From the NCBI RefSeq assembly GCF_963675905.1, contig NZ_OY780936.1, positions 3,419,946 through 3,483,945 on the forward strand: DNA of 64,000 bases, read 5' to 3'. Numbering within the stretch: the first letter of the stretch is position 1; each line of letters opens with the position of its first letter. The translations under genes were made by a program, and so were the position numbers. Origin of the DNA: an uncultured Bacteroides sp. GTDB taxonomy: Bacteria > Bacteroidota > Bacteroidia > Bacteroidales > Bacteroidaceae. The notes beneath the pieces were generated by a model. It was not told the origin of the DNA. It did not search any database and saw only the letters and a list, made by a program, of their open reading frames with translations. Positions 44,187 to 50,917 of the stretch are shown one piece after another.

Positions 44187-45509
44187 ATGAAGGGTAAATA
44201 TACTAAACTGGCAACGGGAATTGCCATTCTTTTTATTTTATTGTTGCAAGGCATGTGGCTTTATAATGCTTATAAACTAGCCGGTGCTGAAATTGTAAAT
44301 AAAGTGAATGATTGTTTAAATGAATCGGTTCAAAAAGATATATTCAGGAGACTTGATTCATCATTGAGCCGTTTACCAAAAGAATCAACTATTAGTACGG
44401 ATACTCTATCTGGTGGAAATTCAGCTTTTATTCCTGGAAATGTAGATTTGCAAGAATCTTTGGCTCGTTTTAAGCAACCGTTAATGCTACGTGGATTAAA
44501 CCGGATATTGTCTGCATCTCTTTGCCGAAAAGAAATATTTATTGAATATTCTTTATGCAGAGTAAATACTAAAACAGGAGAAACTTTGGAATCAACAGTT
44601 CCCGGTTTTAATAAAAGTAATGTGCTTCGCACAAAGATTTTTCCAGTTAGGAAATCTGAGCCAATAGGGGTTCAGGTTTTATTTGAGCCTCCATATAAAG
44701 CAATCTTTCAACAGATGACTTTGCTTCTTGTCGGCTCTGCTCTGATGATTGTAATTGTTGCTTTTTGTGTTTTCTATCAAATCAGAATCATTATTCGTCA
44801 GAATAAAATAGCTCAGTTGAGGCAGGACTTCACTTATGCTATGATACATGATATGAAAACTCCTCTTTCTTCTATTTATATGGGTATTAATATGCTAAAA
44901 AGTGGAAGGCTTGACAATAAACCTGATAAGAAAGAGAAATACTTTGATATATGTATGCAGGAGAGTGAGCATTTGCTTGCAATAACGAATCGTATTCTGA
45001 CTATTGCAAAACTTGAACAAGGTGAACTGAACTTAAATAAACAGATCATTGATTTACCAAAACTGATAAATTCTTTAATAGATAAGTTTTCAATAAATCA
45101 GTCAAAAGAGGTTGTGTTCACTACTTCTTTTTCTGAGAACCTGATTTCTGTTGTTGCTGATTATGATTATCTGAAAGAAGCTATTTCTAATTTGATAGAC
45201 AATTCCATAAAATATTCTCATGCAAAAGTATGTATCAATATTGATTGCATAAATGATGGCAACTGTATTTTGATTAAGGTTAAAGATAACGGATTTGGTA
45301 TAGCTCATAAAGACCAGACAAAGATATTTGAGAAGTTTGAAAGAGCTGCAGCTACAGGAAAGAAAAAGGGTGCAACCGGATTTGGTTTGGGATTGAATTA
45401 TGTACTTAGGGTTATTACAGCGCATGGAGGCAATGTGATAGTATCGAGTATAGAAGGAGAATTTAGCGAATTTACTATTAGTTTACCAATGTTAATAGAG
45501 GAAATATGA
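44187..45509 (+). CDS. Sensor histidine kinase
   Basis: 440-aa inner-membrane kinase from ATG 44187 (MKGKYTKLATGIAILFILLL); an in-frame ATG at 44124 would overlap the TGTTA boxes. Topology: helix at about 8-26, a periplasmic sensing part of about 150 residues, and a second helix at about 175-198 (LLVGSALMIVIVAFCVFY). No HAMP is evident. Phospho-acceptor His221 lies in MIHDMKTPLSSIYMG. The ATPase has NLIDNSIKYSH, DNGFGIAHKD, FEKFERA and GFGLGLNYV. Its stop overlaps the regulator start by 4 bp. Confidence 0.95.
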   Translation: MKGKYTKLATGIAILFILLLQGMWLYNAYKLAGAEIVNKVNDCLNESVQKDIFRRLDSSLSRLPKESTISTDTLSGGNSAFIPGNVDLQESLARFKQPLMLRGLNRILSASLCRKEIFIEYSLCRVNTKTGETLESTVPGFNKSNVLRTKIFPVRKSEPIGVQVLFEPPYKAIFQQMTLLLVGSALMIVIVAFCVFYQIRIIIRQNKIAQLRQDFTYAMIHDMKTPLSSIYMGINMLKSGRLDNKPDKKEKYFDICMQESEHLLAITNRILTIAKLEQGELNLNKQIIDLPKLINSLIDKFSINQSKEVVFTTSFSENLISVVADYDYLKEAISNLIDNSIKYSHAKVCINIDCINDGNCILIKVKDNGFGIAHKDQTKIFEKFERAAATGKKKGATGFGLGLNYVLRVITAHGGNVIVSSIEGEFSEFTISLPMLIEEI

Positions 45510-46192
45510 TTAAGCTTTTGTTGGTAGAAGATGATGAAAATCTAAATTACATTATAAAAGGTAGTTTAGAGGATATGATTGGTGGGTATGAAGTTCTGTC
45601 TGTTTTGAATGGTGAAGAGGGATTAAAAGTATGGAGAGACTTTAAACCTGATATTATTGTTTCAGATGTAGAAATGCCTGTGATGGATGGCAATGAAATG
45701 GTAAGGGCAATACGTGAAATCGACGGGGATATTCCTATTGTATTCGCTACAGCCAAAGGTTCTCCCAAAGATGTTACAATAGGTTATCACTCGGGAGTGA
45801 ACAACTATATTAAGAAACCATTTTTGCCCGAAGAGCTGGATGCTCATATTCAGGCATTGCTGAAACTGAAGAATGGCTCTCGAACAAGAAGTGAGAGCAA
45901 TATCTTCAAGCTTGGATCTTATTATTTTGATTCTGATCATTTTTTACTTAAAACTGGCGAGCAATGCTCCACTCTGACAGCCCGCGAAGCAAAGATTCTT
46001 CAGATGCTTTGTAGGAGTAAAGGAGAAATAGTTAAGCGTGACGTGATTCTTGAAAATATATGGGGAACAAATGATTTTTATACATCTCGCAGCTTGGACG
46101 TTTTTATAAAGAAGTTACGTACTTATCTTTCTGCTGATACTTCCGTTTCTATACGTACTGTCAAAGGAGTGGGACTTATTCTCAATGATTAG
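45506..46192 (+). CDS. Response regulator, OmpR/PhoB family
   Basis: 228 aa. The receiver domain begins MIKLLLVEDDENL, with the phospho-acceptor Asp54 in IIVSDVEMPVMDG and conserved T/K positions in FATAKGSPKD and IKKPF. The winged-helix output domain (about 140-228) has LTAREAKILQMLCRSKGEIV, LENIWG, SRSLDVFIKKLR and RTVKGVGL. This output class binds direct repeats about 11 bp apart, like the TGTTA pairs at 44.13 and 47.42 kb. The last 216 bp are duplicated at 47.5 kb. Confidence 0.95.
   Translation: MIKLLLVEDDENLNYIIKGSLEDMIGGYEVLSVLNGEEGLKVWRDFKPDIIVSDVEMPVMDGNEMVRAIREIDGDIPIVFATAKGSPKDVTIGYHSGVNNYIKKPFLPEELDAHIQALLKLKNGSRTRSESNIFKLGSYYFDSDHFLLKTGEQCSTLTAREAKILQMLCRSKGEIVKRDVILENIWGTNDFYTSRSLDVFIKKLRTYLSADTSVSIRTVKGVGLILND
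45977..46192 (+). repeat. 216-bp direct repeat, copy 1 (3' end of the response regulator)
   Basis: Matches 47499-47714 over the full 216 bp without gaps and with about eight base differences, ending exactly at the TAG stop. The two copies bracket a 1.3-kb block containing the CPBP gene, the two tandem GG-peptides and their control region. Confidence 0.9.
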
Positions 46193-46320
46193 AAATATTG
46201 TGTATACAATTTTTACAGTGTGGTGACAAACTTCAAATAAAACTTCTTTTATATGTCTCGTGCTAAAATTTGCCCTCCAAAAAACTGCTAAAGGATTTCA
46301 GAAAGGATGTCTTTGTTACT

Positions 46321-46330
46321 CCCCCCCCCC
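46321..46330. repeat. C10 homopolymer tract
   Basis: Ten consecutive C within a strongly AT-rich gap between the response regulator and the CPBP gene. No convincing ORF covers 46193-46429. Such tracts are slippage-prone. Confidence 0.8.
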
Positions 46331-46429
46331 TTCAAAAACTTCCTTTATGTTTTATTCGGGCAACAGTTGTTTAAAATGGAATCTGATAAATGAGGCCAGT
46401 ATTGCTAGAAATACTCTTGATAATAAATA

Positions 46430-46900
46430 CTATAGACTGAGTAATTTTGATATTTCTGCTATAAAATTTAAGAGTAGATGAATACTGGCAACTAATTTGA
46501 ATCCGCTAATTAAACCTTCTTTTATATATTCAGCATATGCAAATGTAATCGCTAAATATAAACCAATAACTCCTGCATATATGGTATATGCAATATTGTA
46601 TTGATGCTGAAAAGTAAATAGTATTGTTGAAATTAAAATAAGAAATGTAATTGAATACTTGTTGATCTTTAATATATTTAAAGAAAATGGAATTTTAAAA
46701 ACAATATATTGGAATATGAATGTCTCAATAAAAGGTGCAATTAAGACTGAAAGTATAAAGAATGTGTAATCTTTTTCTTTGTCAAAAGTATTAAAGTTTC
46801 CAAATATTAATTTTAATAATTGACTTGTAATATATGCTAATAATATTCCTATTAAAATCAACAAACTATATGTTTTTACTTTTTTATTCATTAGTTTCAA
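46430..46900 (-). CDS. CPBP (Abi-like) family membrane protein, second copy
   Basis: 156-aa polytopic protein with the same altered motifs as the copy at 42.1-42.6 kb: IETFIFQ in place of EExxxR, FTFQH, and HLLLN. Hydrophobic helices occupy most of the chain. Sequence identity to the other copy is modest away from the motifs. It lies 65 bp downstream of the tandem GG-peptide genes, after a hairpin, on the same strand, so is a good candidate for their immunity protein; inference from family and position. Confidence 0.78.
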   Translation of the reverse strand: MKLMNKKVKTYSLLILIGILLAYITSQLLKLIFGNFNTFDKEKDYTFFILSVLIAPFIETFIFQYIVFKIPFSLNILKINKYSITFLILISTILFTFQHQYNIAYTIYAGVIGLYLAITFAYAEYIKEGLISGFKLVASIHLLLNFIAEISKLLSL

Positions 46901-46906
46901 AATTCA

Positions 46907-46944
46907 AAGCTAAAAAGAGAAAATATGATATCTCTTTTTAGCTT
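46907..46944 (-). terminator. Hairpin between the tandem peptide genes and the CPBP gene
   Basis: Perfect 14-bp stem AAGCTAAAAAGAGA (46907-46920) and TCTCTTTTTAGCTT (46931-46944) with a 10-base loop, just after the second peptide stop. It may attenuate, giving more peptide than CPBP transcript. Confidence 0.7.
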
Positions 46945-46965
46945 AGTTTATTATGTTTGAATTAG

Positions 46966-47139
46966 TTAGCCCTTTATAGCAGAAGCACCTTCTCCTGCTG
47001 CTATAAGAACTGAAAGCAAGCACCATATAACATCATAAGCTAGAGATGTTTTTAATGTTGGACTTCCTCCTTCTATACTACTAAGTTGCGAATCTGTCAG
47101 AACTTCGATATCTATTTTTTTTAAAGAATCATTATTCAT
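46966..47139 (-). CDS. 57-aa double-glycine leader peptide (second of a pair)
   Basis: Below usual calling size. The 25-residue leader begins MNNDSLKKIDIEVLTDSQ and ends LSSIEGG. The 32-residue core begins SPTLKTSLAYDVIWCLLSVL and ends IAAGEGASAIKG, amphipathic with a GEGAS G-x-x-x motif. Leader and core lengths equal those of the peptide encoded 11 bp upstream, suggesting a two-component class IIb bacteriocin. A hairpin follows, then the CPBP gene. Confidence 0.7.
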   Translation of the reverse strand: MNNDSLKKIDIEVLTDSQLSSIEGGSPTLKTSLAYDVIWCLLSVLIAAGEGASAIKG

Positions 47140-47150
47140 ACTTTTATATT

Positions 47151-47324
47151 TTATTTGTAATTATACTCATGCACTGCATCATAAGCAGCTTTTTTGATGT
47201 CACTCCATTCTGATATAAGGTAAGCCGCTATCACTTCTGGCCACCAACCTCCTCCATGAACTTCTAATAATTGTTTAGAATCCATTTCTTTAACTCCGCA
47301 ATTTTCTAAATTGAAATCATTCAT
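47151..47324 (-). CDS. 57-aa double-glycine leader peptide (first of a pair)
   Basis: From ATG 47324 the 25-residue leader MNDFNLENCGVKEMDSKQLL ends EVHGG. The 32-residue core begins GWWPEVIAAYLISEWSDIKK, with an aromatic start and an amphipathic helix, and ends YDAVHEYNYK. An in-frame ATG at 47366 would add 14 residues and is less likely. The leader pattern (LENCGVKEM) is that of Bacteroidetes GG-type bacteriocin precursors. It forms a tandem with the following 57-mer. Confidence 0.75.
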   Translation of the reverse strand: MNDFNLENCGVKEMDSKQLLEVHGGGWWPEVIAAYLISEWSDIKKAAYDAVHEYNYK

Positions 47325-47395
47325 AATTGATAAATTATTATTAATTAAATAAATTTTCTGTTTCATATTGTAATATGAAGCTTTAATTCAGATTA

Positions 47396-47435
47396 CAAAT
47401 AAATAATAACTTGCGAACTTGTTAAGTTATTGTTA
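47396..47435. promoter_or_regulatory. TGTTA boxes upstream of the tandem peptide operon
   Basis: Direct repeats TTGTTAAGTTA at 47419-47429 and 47430-47440, so TGTTA words at 47420 and 47431, exactly 11 bp apart. On the minus strand a one-mismatch -7-like box TTTATTTG lies at 47396-47403, 16 bp away. The arrangement parallels the kinase/peptide control region at 44.1 kb. A further TGTTA at 47457 precedes the regulator fragment. Confidence 0.5.
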
Positions 47436-47471
47436 AGTTATATAAGGTTATTAAAATGTTATTTTTAGAAT

Positions 47472-47714
47472 ATGACTTATAACACTTTTATGATTTTAAC
47501 AGTCCGTGAAACAAAGATTCTTCAGATGCTTTGTGAGAGTAAAGGAGAAATAGTTAAGCGTGACGTGATTCTTGAAAATATATGGGGAACAAATGATTTT
47601 TATACATCTCGCAGTTTGGACGTTTTTATAAAGAAGTTACGTACTTATCTTTCTGCTGATACTTCTGTTTCTATACGTACAGTCAAAGGAGTGGGACTTA
47701 TTCTCAATGATTAG
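47472..47714 (+). pseudogene. Response-regulator DNA-binding-domain fragment (duplicate)
   Basis: An 80-codon ORF starting with nine unrelated residues (MTYNTFMIL), then TVRETKILQMLCESKGEIVK and the rest of a winged-helix output domain. It is nearly identical to the C-terminus of the regulator ending at 46192. There is no receiver domain. Bases 47499-47714 are copy 2 of the 216-bp repeat. Most differences are silent, so the frame is kept. It may be a remnant, or a small protein able to occupy the same DNA sites. Confidence 0.75.
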
Positions 47715-47735
47715 AATTTGCTGATACTAAAACAA

Positions 47736-47770
47736 AAAGCGGAAACAATGTTTAGCACTGTCTCCGCTTT
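47736..47770. terminator. Bidirectional terminator before the Flx-Hdr operon end
   Basis: Stem AAAGCGGAAACA (47736-47747) and TGTCTCCGCTTT (47759-47770), one mismatch, 11-base loop, with A and T runs. It separates the peptide island from the convergent redox operon. Confidence 0.8.
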
Positions 47771-47796
47771 GTTGCTTATAAGGAATCGTAAAACGA

Positions 47797-48639
47797 TTAA
47801 TATTCTTCAGCAGGAATGTTGTTTAATTGCTCTTTGCTGAATACAGGACCGTCTTTGCATACGTAAAGTTTGCCTACATTGCAACGGCCGCATTTACCTA
47901 CGCCGCACTTCATACGATTTTCCAATGTAGTGTAAATCTGATCATCCTTAAAGCCTAGCTTCTCTAATACAGGGAAGGTAAACTTAATCATGATAGGAGG
48001 ACCACATACAATAGCAATGGTATTCTCTGGTGATGGAGCAGTCTTTTCAACTACAGAAGGAACAAAGCCAATTTCACCTTTCCAATCAGGAGTTTCGCCT
48101 CCCGGGTCTACTGTAGTTACAAGATTTACATCCGGACGGTCGGCCCATTCCTTTAGTTCGTCTTTATAAACAAGGTCGTTCACAGATTTTGCACCGTAAA
48201 CGATAGTAATGTCCTTAAAGTTTTCACGAAGGTCGAGTGCGTTCTGGATTACACAACGCATTGGTGGCAAGGCGATACCTCCGGCAATAAATACCAGGCT
48301 CTTTCCTTTCCATTCGTCCATTGGGAATGTGTTACCAAAAGGTCCGCGAAATCCCATGGTACTACCTTCTTCAAGGTTGGCAAGTCCCGAGGTTACCTTT
48401 CCTGTTTCACGGAAAGTACATTCAATATATCCCTTACGAGTAGGGGATGAGGCTATACAGAAAGTAGATTCTCCCTCACCGAAAGCAGAATATTCACCAA
48501 ACTGTCCGGCTTTGAAATTAAATGCATTAGCCTCTTCTTCGTTTTGAAATTTCAATTTGAAAGTTCTCACACCCGGAGCTTCATTGGTTATCTTATCAAT
48601 GGTCATCAGGTATGGAAGATATATATTTTGTTCGCTCAT
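47797..48639 (-). CDS. FAD/NAD(P)-binding reductase subunit (FlxA/HydG-like)
   Basis: 280 aa, last gene of the operon. A ferredoxin-NADP reductase fold: FAD part with GQFGEYSAFGEGESTFCIAS, then MGFRGPFGNTF, and an NAD part with LVFIAGGIALPPMRCVI and VYGAKSVNDLVY. The C-terminal CGVGKCGRCNVGKLYVCKDG has four Cys for a 2Fe-2S cluster, as in the gamma subunits of sulfhydrogenases and anaerobic sulfite reductase. It should carry NADH electrons into the complex. ATGA overlap with the gene before it. Confidence 0.88.
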   Translation of the reverse strand: MSEQNIYLPYLMTIDKITNEAPGVRTFKLKFQNEEEANAFNFKAGQFGEYSAFGEGESTFCIASSPTRKGYIECTFRETGKVTSGLANLEEGSTMGFRGPFGNTFPMDEWKGKSLVFIAGGIALPPMRCVIQNALDLRENFKDITIVYGAKSVNDLVYKDELKEWADRPDVNLVTTVDPGGETPDWKGEIGFVPSVVEKTAPSPENTIAIVCGPPIMIKFTFPVLEKLGFKDDQIYTTLENRMKCGVGKCGRCNVGKLYVCKDGPVFSKEQLNNIPAEEY

Positions 48640-49646
48640 TTTTTTGCAATTGAAGTTATGTGTTCAAGTATATTCATATCTACCGGACAAGCGCGTGAAC
48701 AGCGTCCACAGCCTGTACAACCAAATACGCTGAGGCGATCGGGCATATAAGAGAACTTATGCAAAATGCGTTGACGCCAGCGTTGACTTTGCACGGCACG
48801 AGGATTGTGTCCTGATGTATGCAAAGTGAATAAAGAGAATCCGCATGAATCCCAGCAACGAATGCGCTTTCCTTTAGAGCCGTGGGCATCTTCCTGAATA
48901 TCGAAACAAGCACAGGTTGGACAAACAAATGCACATGCACCGCAACCAAGACAACGTTCTGATTGTTCTTTCCATACAGGGCTGTCGAATGCTGTAGCAA
49001 GACGTGCTCTTACCTCTTCTATATCGAATGCCTGAGGTACATCAGCTAAATATTTAGATTTATCTTCGCCTTTATCATTCTCAAATGCTGAGGCTGCAAG
49101 TTGCACCAATGCTTCGCCTTTAGGAGTAAGAATCTCAACGATAGCTCCTCCGTCTGGAAGCATAGTCAGCAGAACATCACTTCCGGTAGTATTACCTGGT
49201 CCACCATTCACACTTGTACAGAAGCAGCTCTTGTCTGCTTTGGCACAGCTAAATGTAACAAGAGTAGTTTTTTCCAGGTGGGCGTTGTATAATTTGTCTG
49301 TATAATCCCAGTTAAAGATAGCAGTCAATGGTTTGAATCCTGCTGCATCGCATGGATGAACCTTCCAGAGAACAGTTTCTTTTACTGCATCAGGATTAAA
49401 GTCTTCTACCTTTACCTTGCCATTTTCTTTCTCGTATGAAAATAAAACTTCGGCACGAGGGAATACAGCCGATTTTATAGACTGTGTAGTCTGAATATAT
49501 TCTTCGGCAACTTCGCTGAGAGCCTGAACTTTCTTAAATTCTACTTTTCCGCGCTCCTCAACCGGTGCATAAACACGTTTTTCGCTTTTTACAATCTGGC
49601 TGAACCATTCATTCAGTCCGTTTTTACTGATATATTTTGTTTCCAT
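48636..49646 (-). CDS. 4Fe-4S dicluster subunit (FlxB/HydB/AsrA-like)
   Basis: 336 aa. The N-terminal roughly 220 residues resemble the beta subunit of sulfhydrogenase and anaerobic sulfite reductase A, including VLWKVHPCDAAGF and CAKADKSCFC. Two C-terminal 4Fe-4S motifs follow: CLGCGACAFVCPTCACFD and CTGCGRCSRACPVDMNILEH. It probably relays electrons between the NAD-binding subunit and the HdrA/MvhD part. Co-transcribed and overlapping. Confidence 0.87.
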   Translation of the reverse strand: METKYISKNGLNEWFSQIVKSEKRVYAPVEERGKVEFKKVQALSEVAEEYIQTTQSIKSAVFPRAEVLFSYEKENGKVKVEDFNPDAVKETVLWKVHPCDAAGFKPLTAIFNWDYTDKLYNAHLEKTTLVTFSCAKADKSCFCTSVNGGPGNTTGSDVLLTMLPDGGAIVEILTPKGEALVQLAASAFENDKGEDKSKYLADVPQAFDIEEVRARLATAFDSPVWKEQSERCLGCGACAFVCPTCACFDIQEDAHGSKGKRIRCWDSCGFSLFTLHTSGHNPRAVQSQRWRQRILHKFSYMPDRLSVFGCTGCGRCSRACPVDMNILEHITSIAKK

Positions 49647-49652
49647 GGCTCC

Positions 49653-50453
49653 TTATCGTATAAAGTTTTCTTTATCGTCTGCTTTCCATGTGGAAAGAGC
49701 GTTTCCATTCTTTGATGGCTGACCAGGTGTGAAACCAAATTCCGGTGCAAGGTCTTCTATCATCTTGCGGGTAAGCAAATGAATAGGAATACCTACCGGA
49801 CAAGCATCACCACATGCTCCACAACCGGTACAACGTCCGGCCATGTGCATTGCACGGTTAATCTGCCATTCCATATTTGCCAAAGGTGAAGCCCATGGGT
49901 TAATCCATTGTGGGCGGTTCTCTTCAACAATACATTTTGTACAGTAGCAAAGCGGACAAGCTGCACGACAGGCATAACATTTAAAGCAGTGAGACATCTC
50001 TTCCATCCAGAACTTGAAACGTTCTTCACGGCTCATGCCTTCAAGCTTGTTAATAATTTCCTGCTCTTTACCTTCAAGTTTCAACTCGAAATTGGCAATA
50101 TATGCTTCTATCTCTGCGAAGTTTGCAAACTGCTTTACCTCGTCTTTATCTGTTACAGTTATAACCAGAAGGTTTTCTTCGTTTAACTGGTTCTCAACAG
50201 ATAGTTGAAGAATACTTCTAAGAGTTGGGATAGTTGCAATAACAGCTACTTTACCAGCGCCCATAATATCTTTCTTAGTGAGATAAACGGCCAGGTTGTT
50301 TATACATTGGCTGCTGTATACCAGTTTAGAAGCTTGTTCTGCTGTGTGGCAGAATACAGGACGAGGTTTATTGGTTCCTTCTTCGTAACCTAAAACCATA
50401 GTTACGGTTCCGTTGGCAAGTAATGCGGCGGCTTTTTCTCTCAACTTATCCAT
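49653..50453 (-). CDS. 4Fe-4S ferredoxin-type subunit (FlxC-like)
   Basis: 266 aa. A soluble N-terminal domain (about 1-140) precedes a first Cys cluster, CFKCYACRAACPLCYCTKC, and a second, CTGCGACGDACPVGIPIH, both ligating 4Fe-4S centres. The end EFGFTPGQPSKNGNALSTW is family-typical. It overlaps the MvhD-like gene by 8 bp and precedes the HydB-like gene by 6 bp. Role inferred as an electron wire in the Flx module. Confidence 0.83.
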   Translation of the reverse strand: MDKLREKAAALLANGTVTMVLGYEEGTNKPRPVFCHTAEQASKLVYSSQCINNLAVYLTKKDIMGAGKVAVIATIPTLRSILQLSVENQLNEENLLVITVTDKDEVKQFANFAEIEAYIANFELKLEGKEQEIINKLEGMSREERFKFWMEEMSHCFKCYACRAACPLCYCTKCIVEENRPQWINPWASPLANMEWQINRAMHMAGRCTGCGACGDACPVGIPIHLLTRKMIEDLAPEFGFTPGQPSKNGNALSTWKADDKENFIR

Positions 50454-50907
50454 TGTATTCCTCCTTATCTAAATATTCGGCAACTTTTTGATATTCTGTG
50501 TAAGGACCCAGCTCACGGATATTGGCAACGGTAGTATTAACTACATCTGCCCATTTAGCACCTTCGGCAGCAGAAACCCATGAGTACTGAATTCTACTTA
50601 CATCAATACCCATAAAATCTAGCAATCCGCGGAATGTAATCCAACGACGGCGAGCGTGGAAGTTACCACTTGTATAGTGACAGTCGTTAGGGTGGCAGCC
50701 GGAAACGATTACCCCGTCGGCTCCCTGAGCAAATGCTTTAAGTAGGAGCATAAAGTCAATACGTCCGGTACATGGGAAACGAACGATTTTCACGTTCGTA
50801 GCATATTTTAATCGGCTTGTACCCGTTAAGTCGGCTCCTGCATAAGTACACCAGTTGCATACAAAAGCTACGATTTTGGGTTCAAATTCTGAATTATTAT
50901 TGTTCAT
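50446..50907 (-). CDS. MvhD-like hydrogenase iron-sulfur subunit (FlxD-like)
   Basis: 153 aa, single-domain protein of the MvhD/FlxD family that docks on HdrA. Conserved Cys in AFVCNWCTYAGADLTG, VRFPCTGRID and VSGCHPNDCHY would bind a 2Fe-2S cluster. In methanogens MvhD links a hydrogenase to heterodisulfide reductase; here no hydrogenase gene is adjacent and the NAD(P)-binding subunit takes that place. It lies 10 bp after hdrA. Confidence 0.88.
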   Translation of the reverse strand: MNNNNSEFEPKIVAFVCNWCTYAGADLTGTSRLKYATNVKIVRFPCTGRIDFMLLLKAFAQGADGVIVSGCHPNDCHYTSGNFHARRRWITFRGLLDFMGIDVSRIQYSWVSAAEGAKWADVVNTTVANIRELGPYTEYQKVAEYLDKEEYNG

Positions 50908-50917
50908 GGTTTATCTG

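Noticed and set aside
46260-46481. 73-codon plus-strand ORF spanning the C10 tract
   Set aside because: Low-complexity composition, no signal or motif, overlaps the end of the CPBP gene on the other strand.
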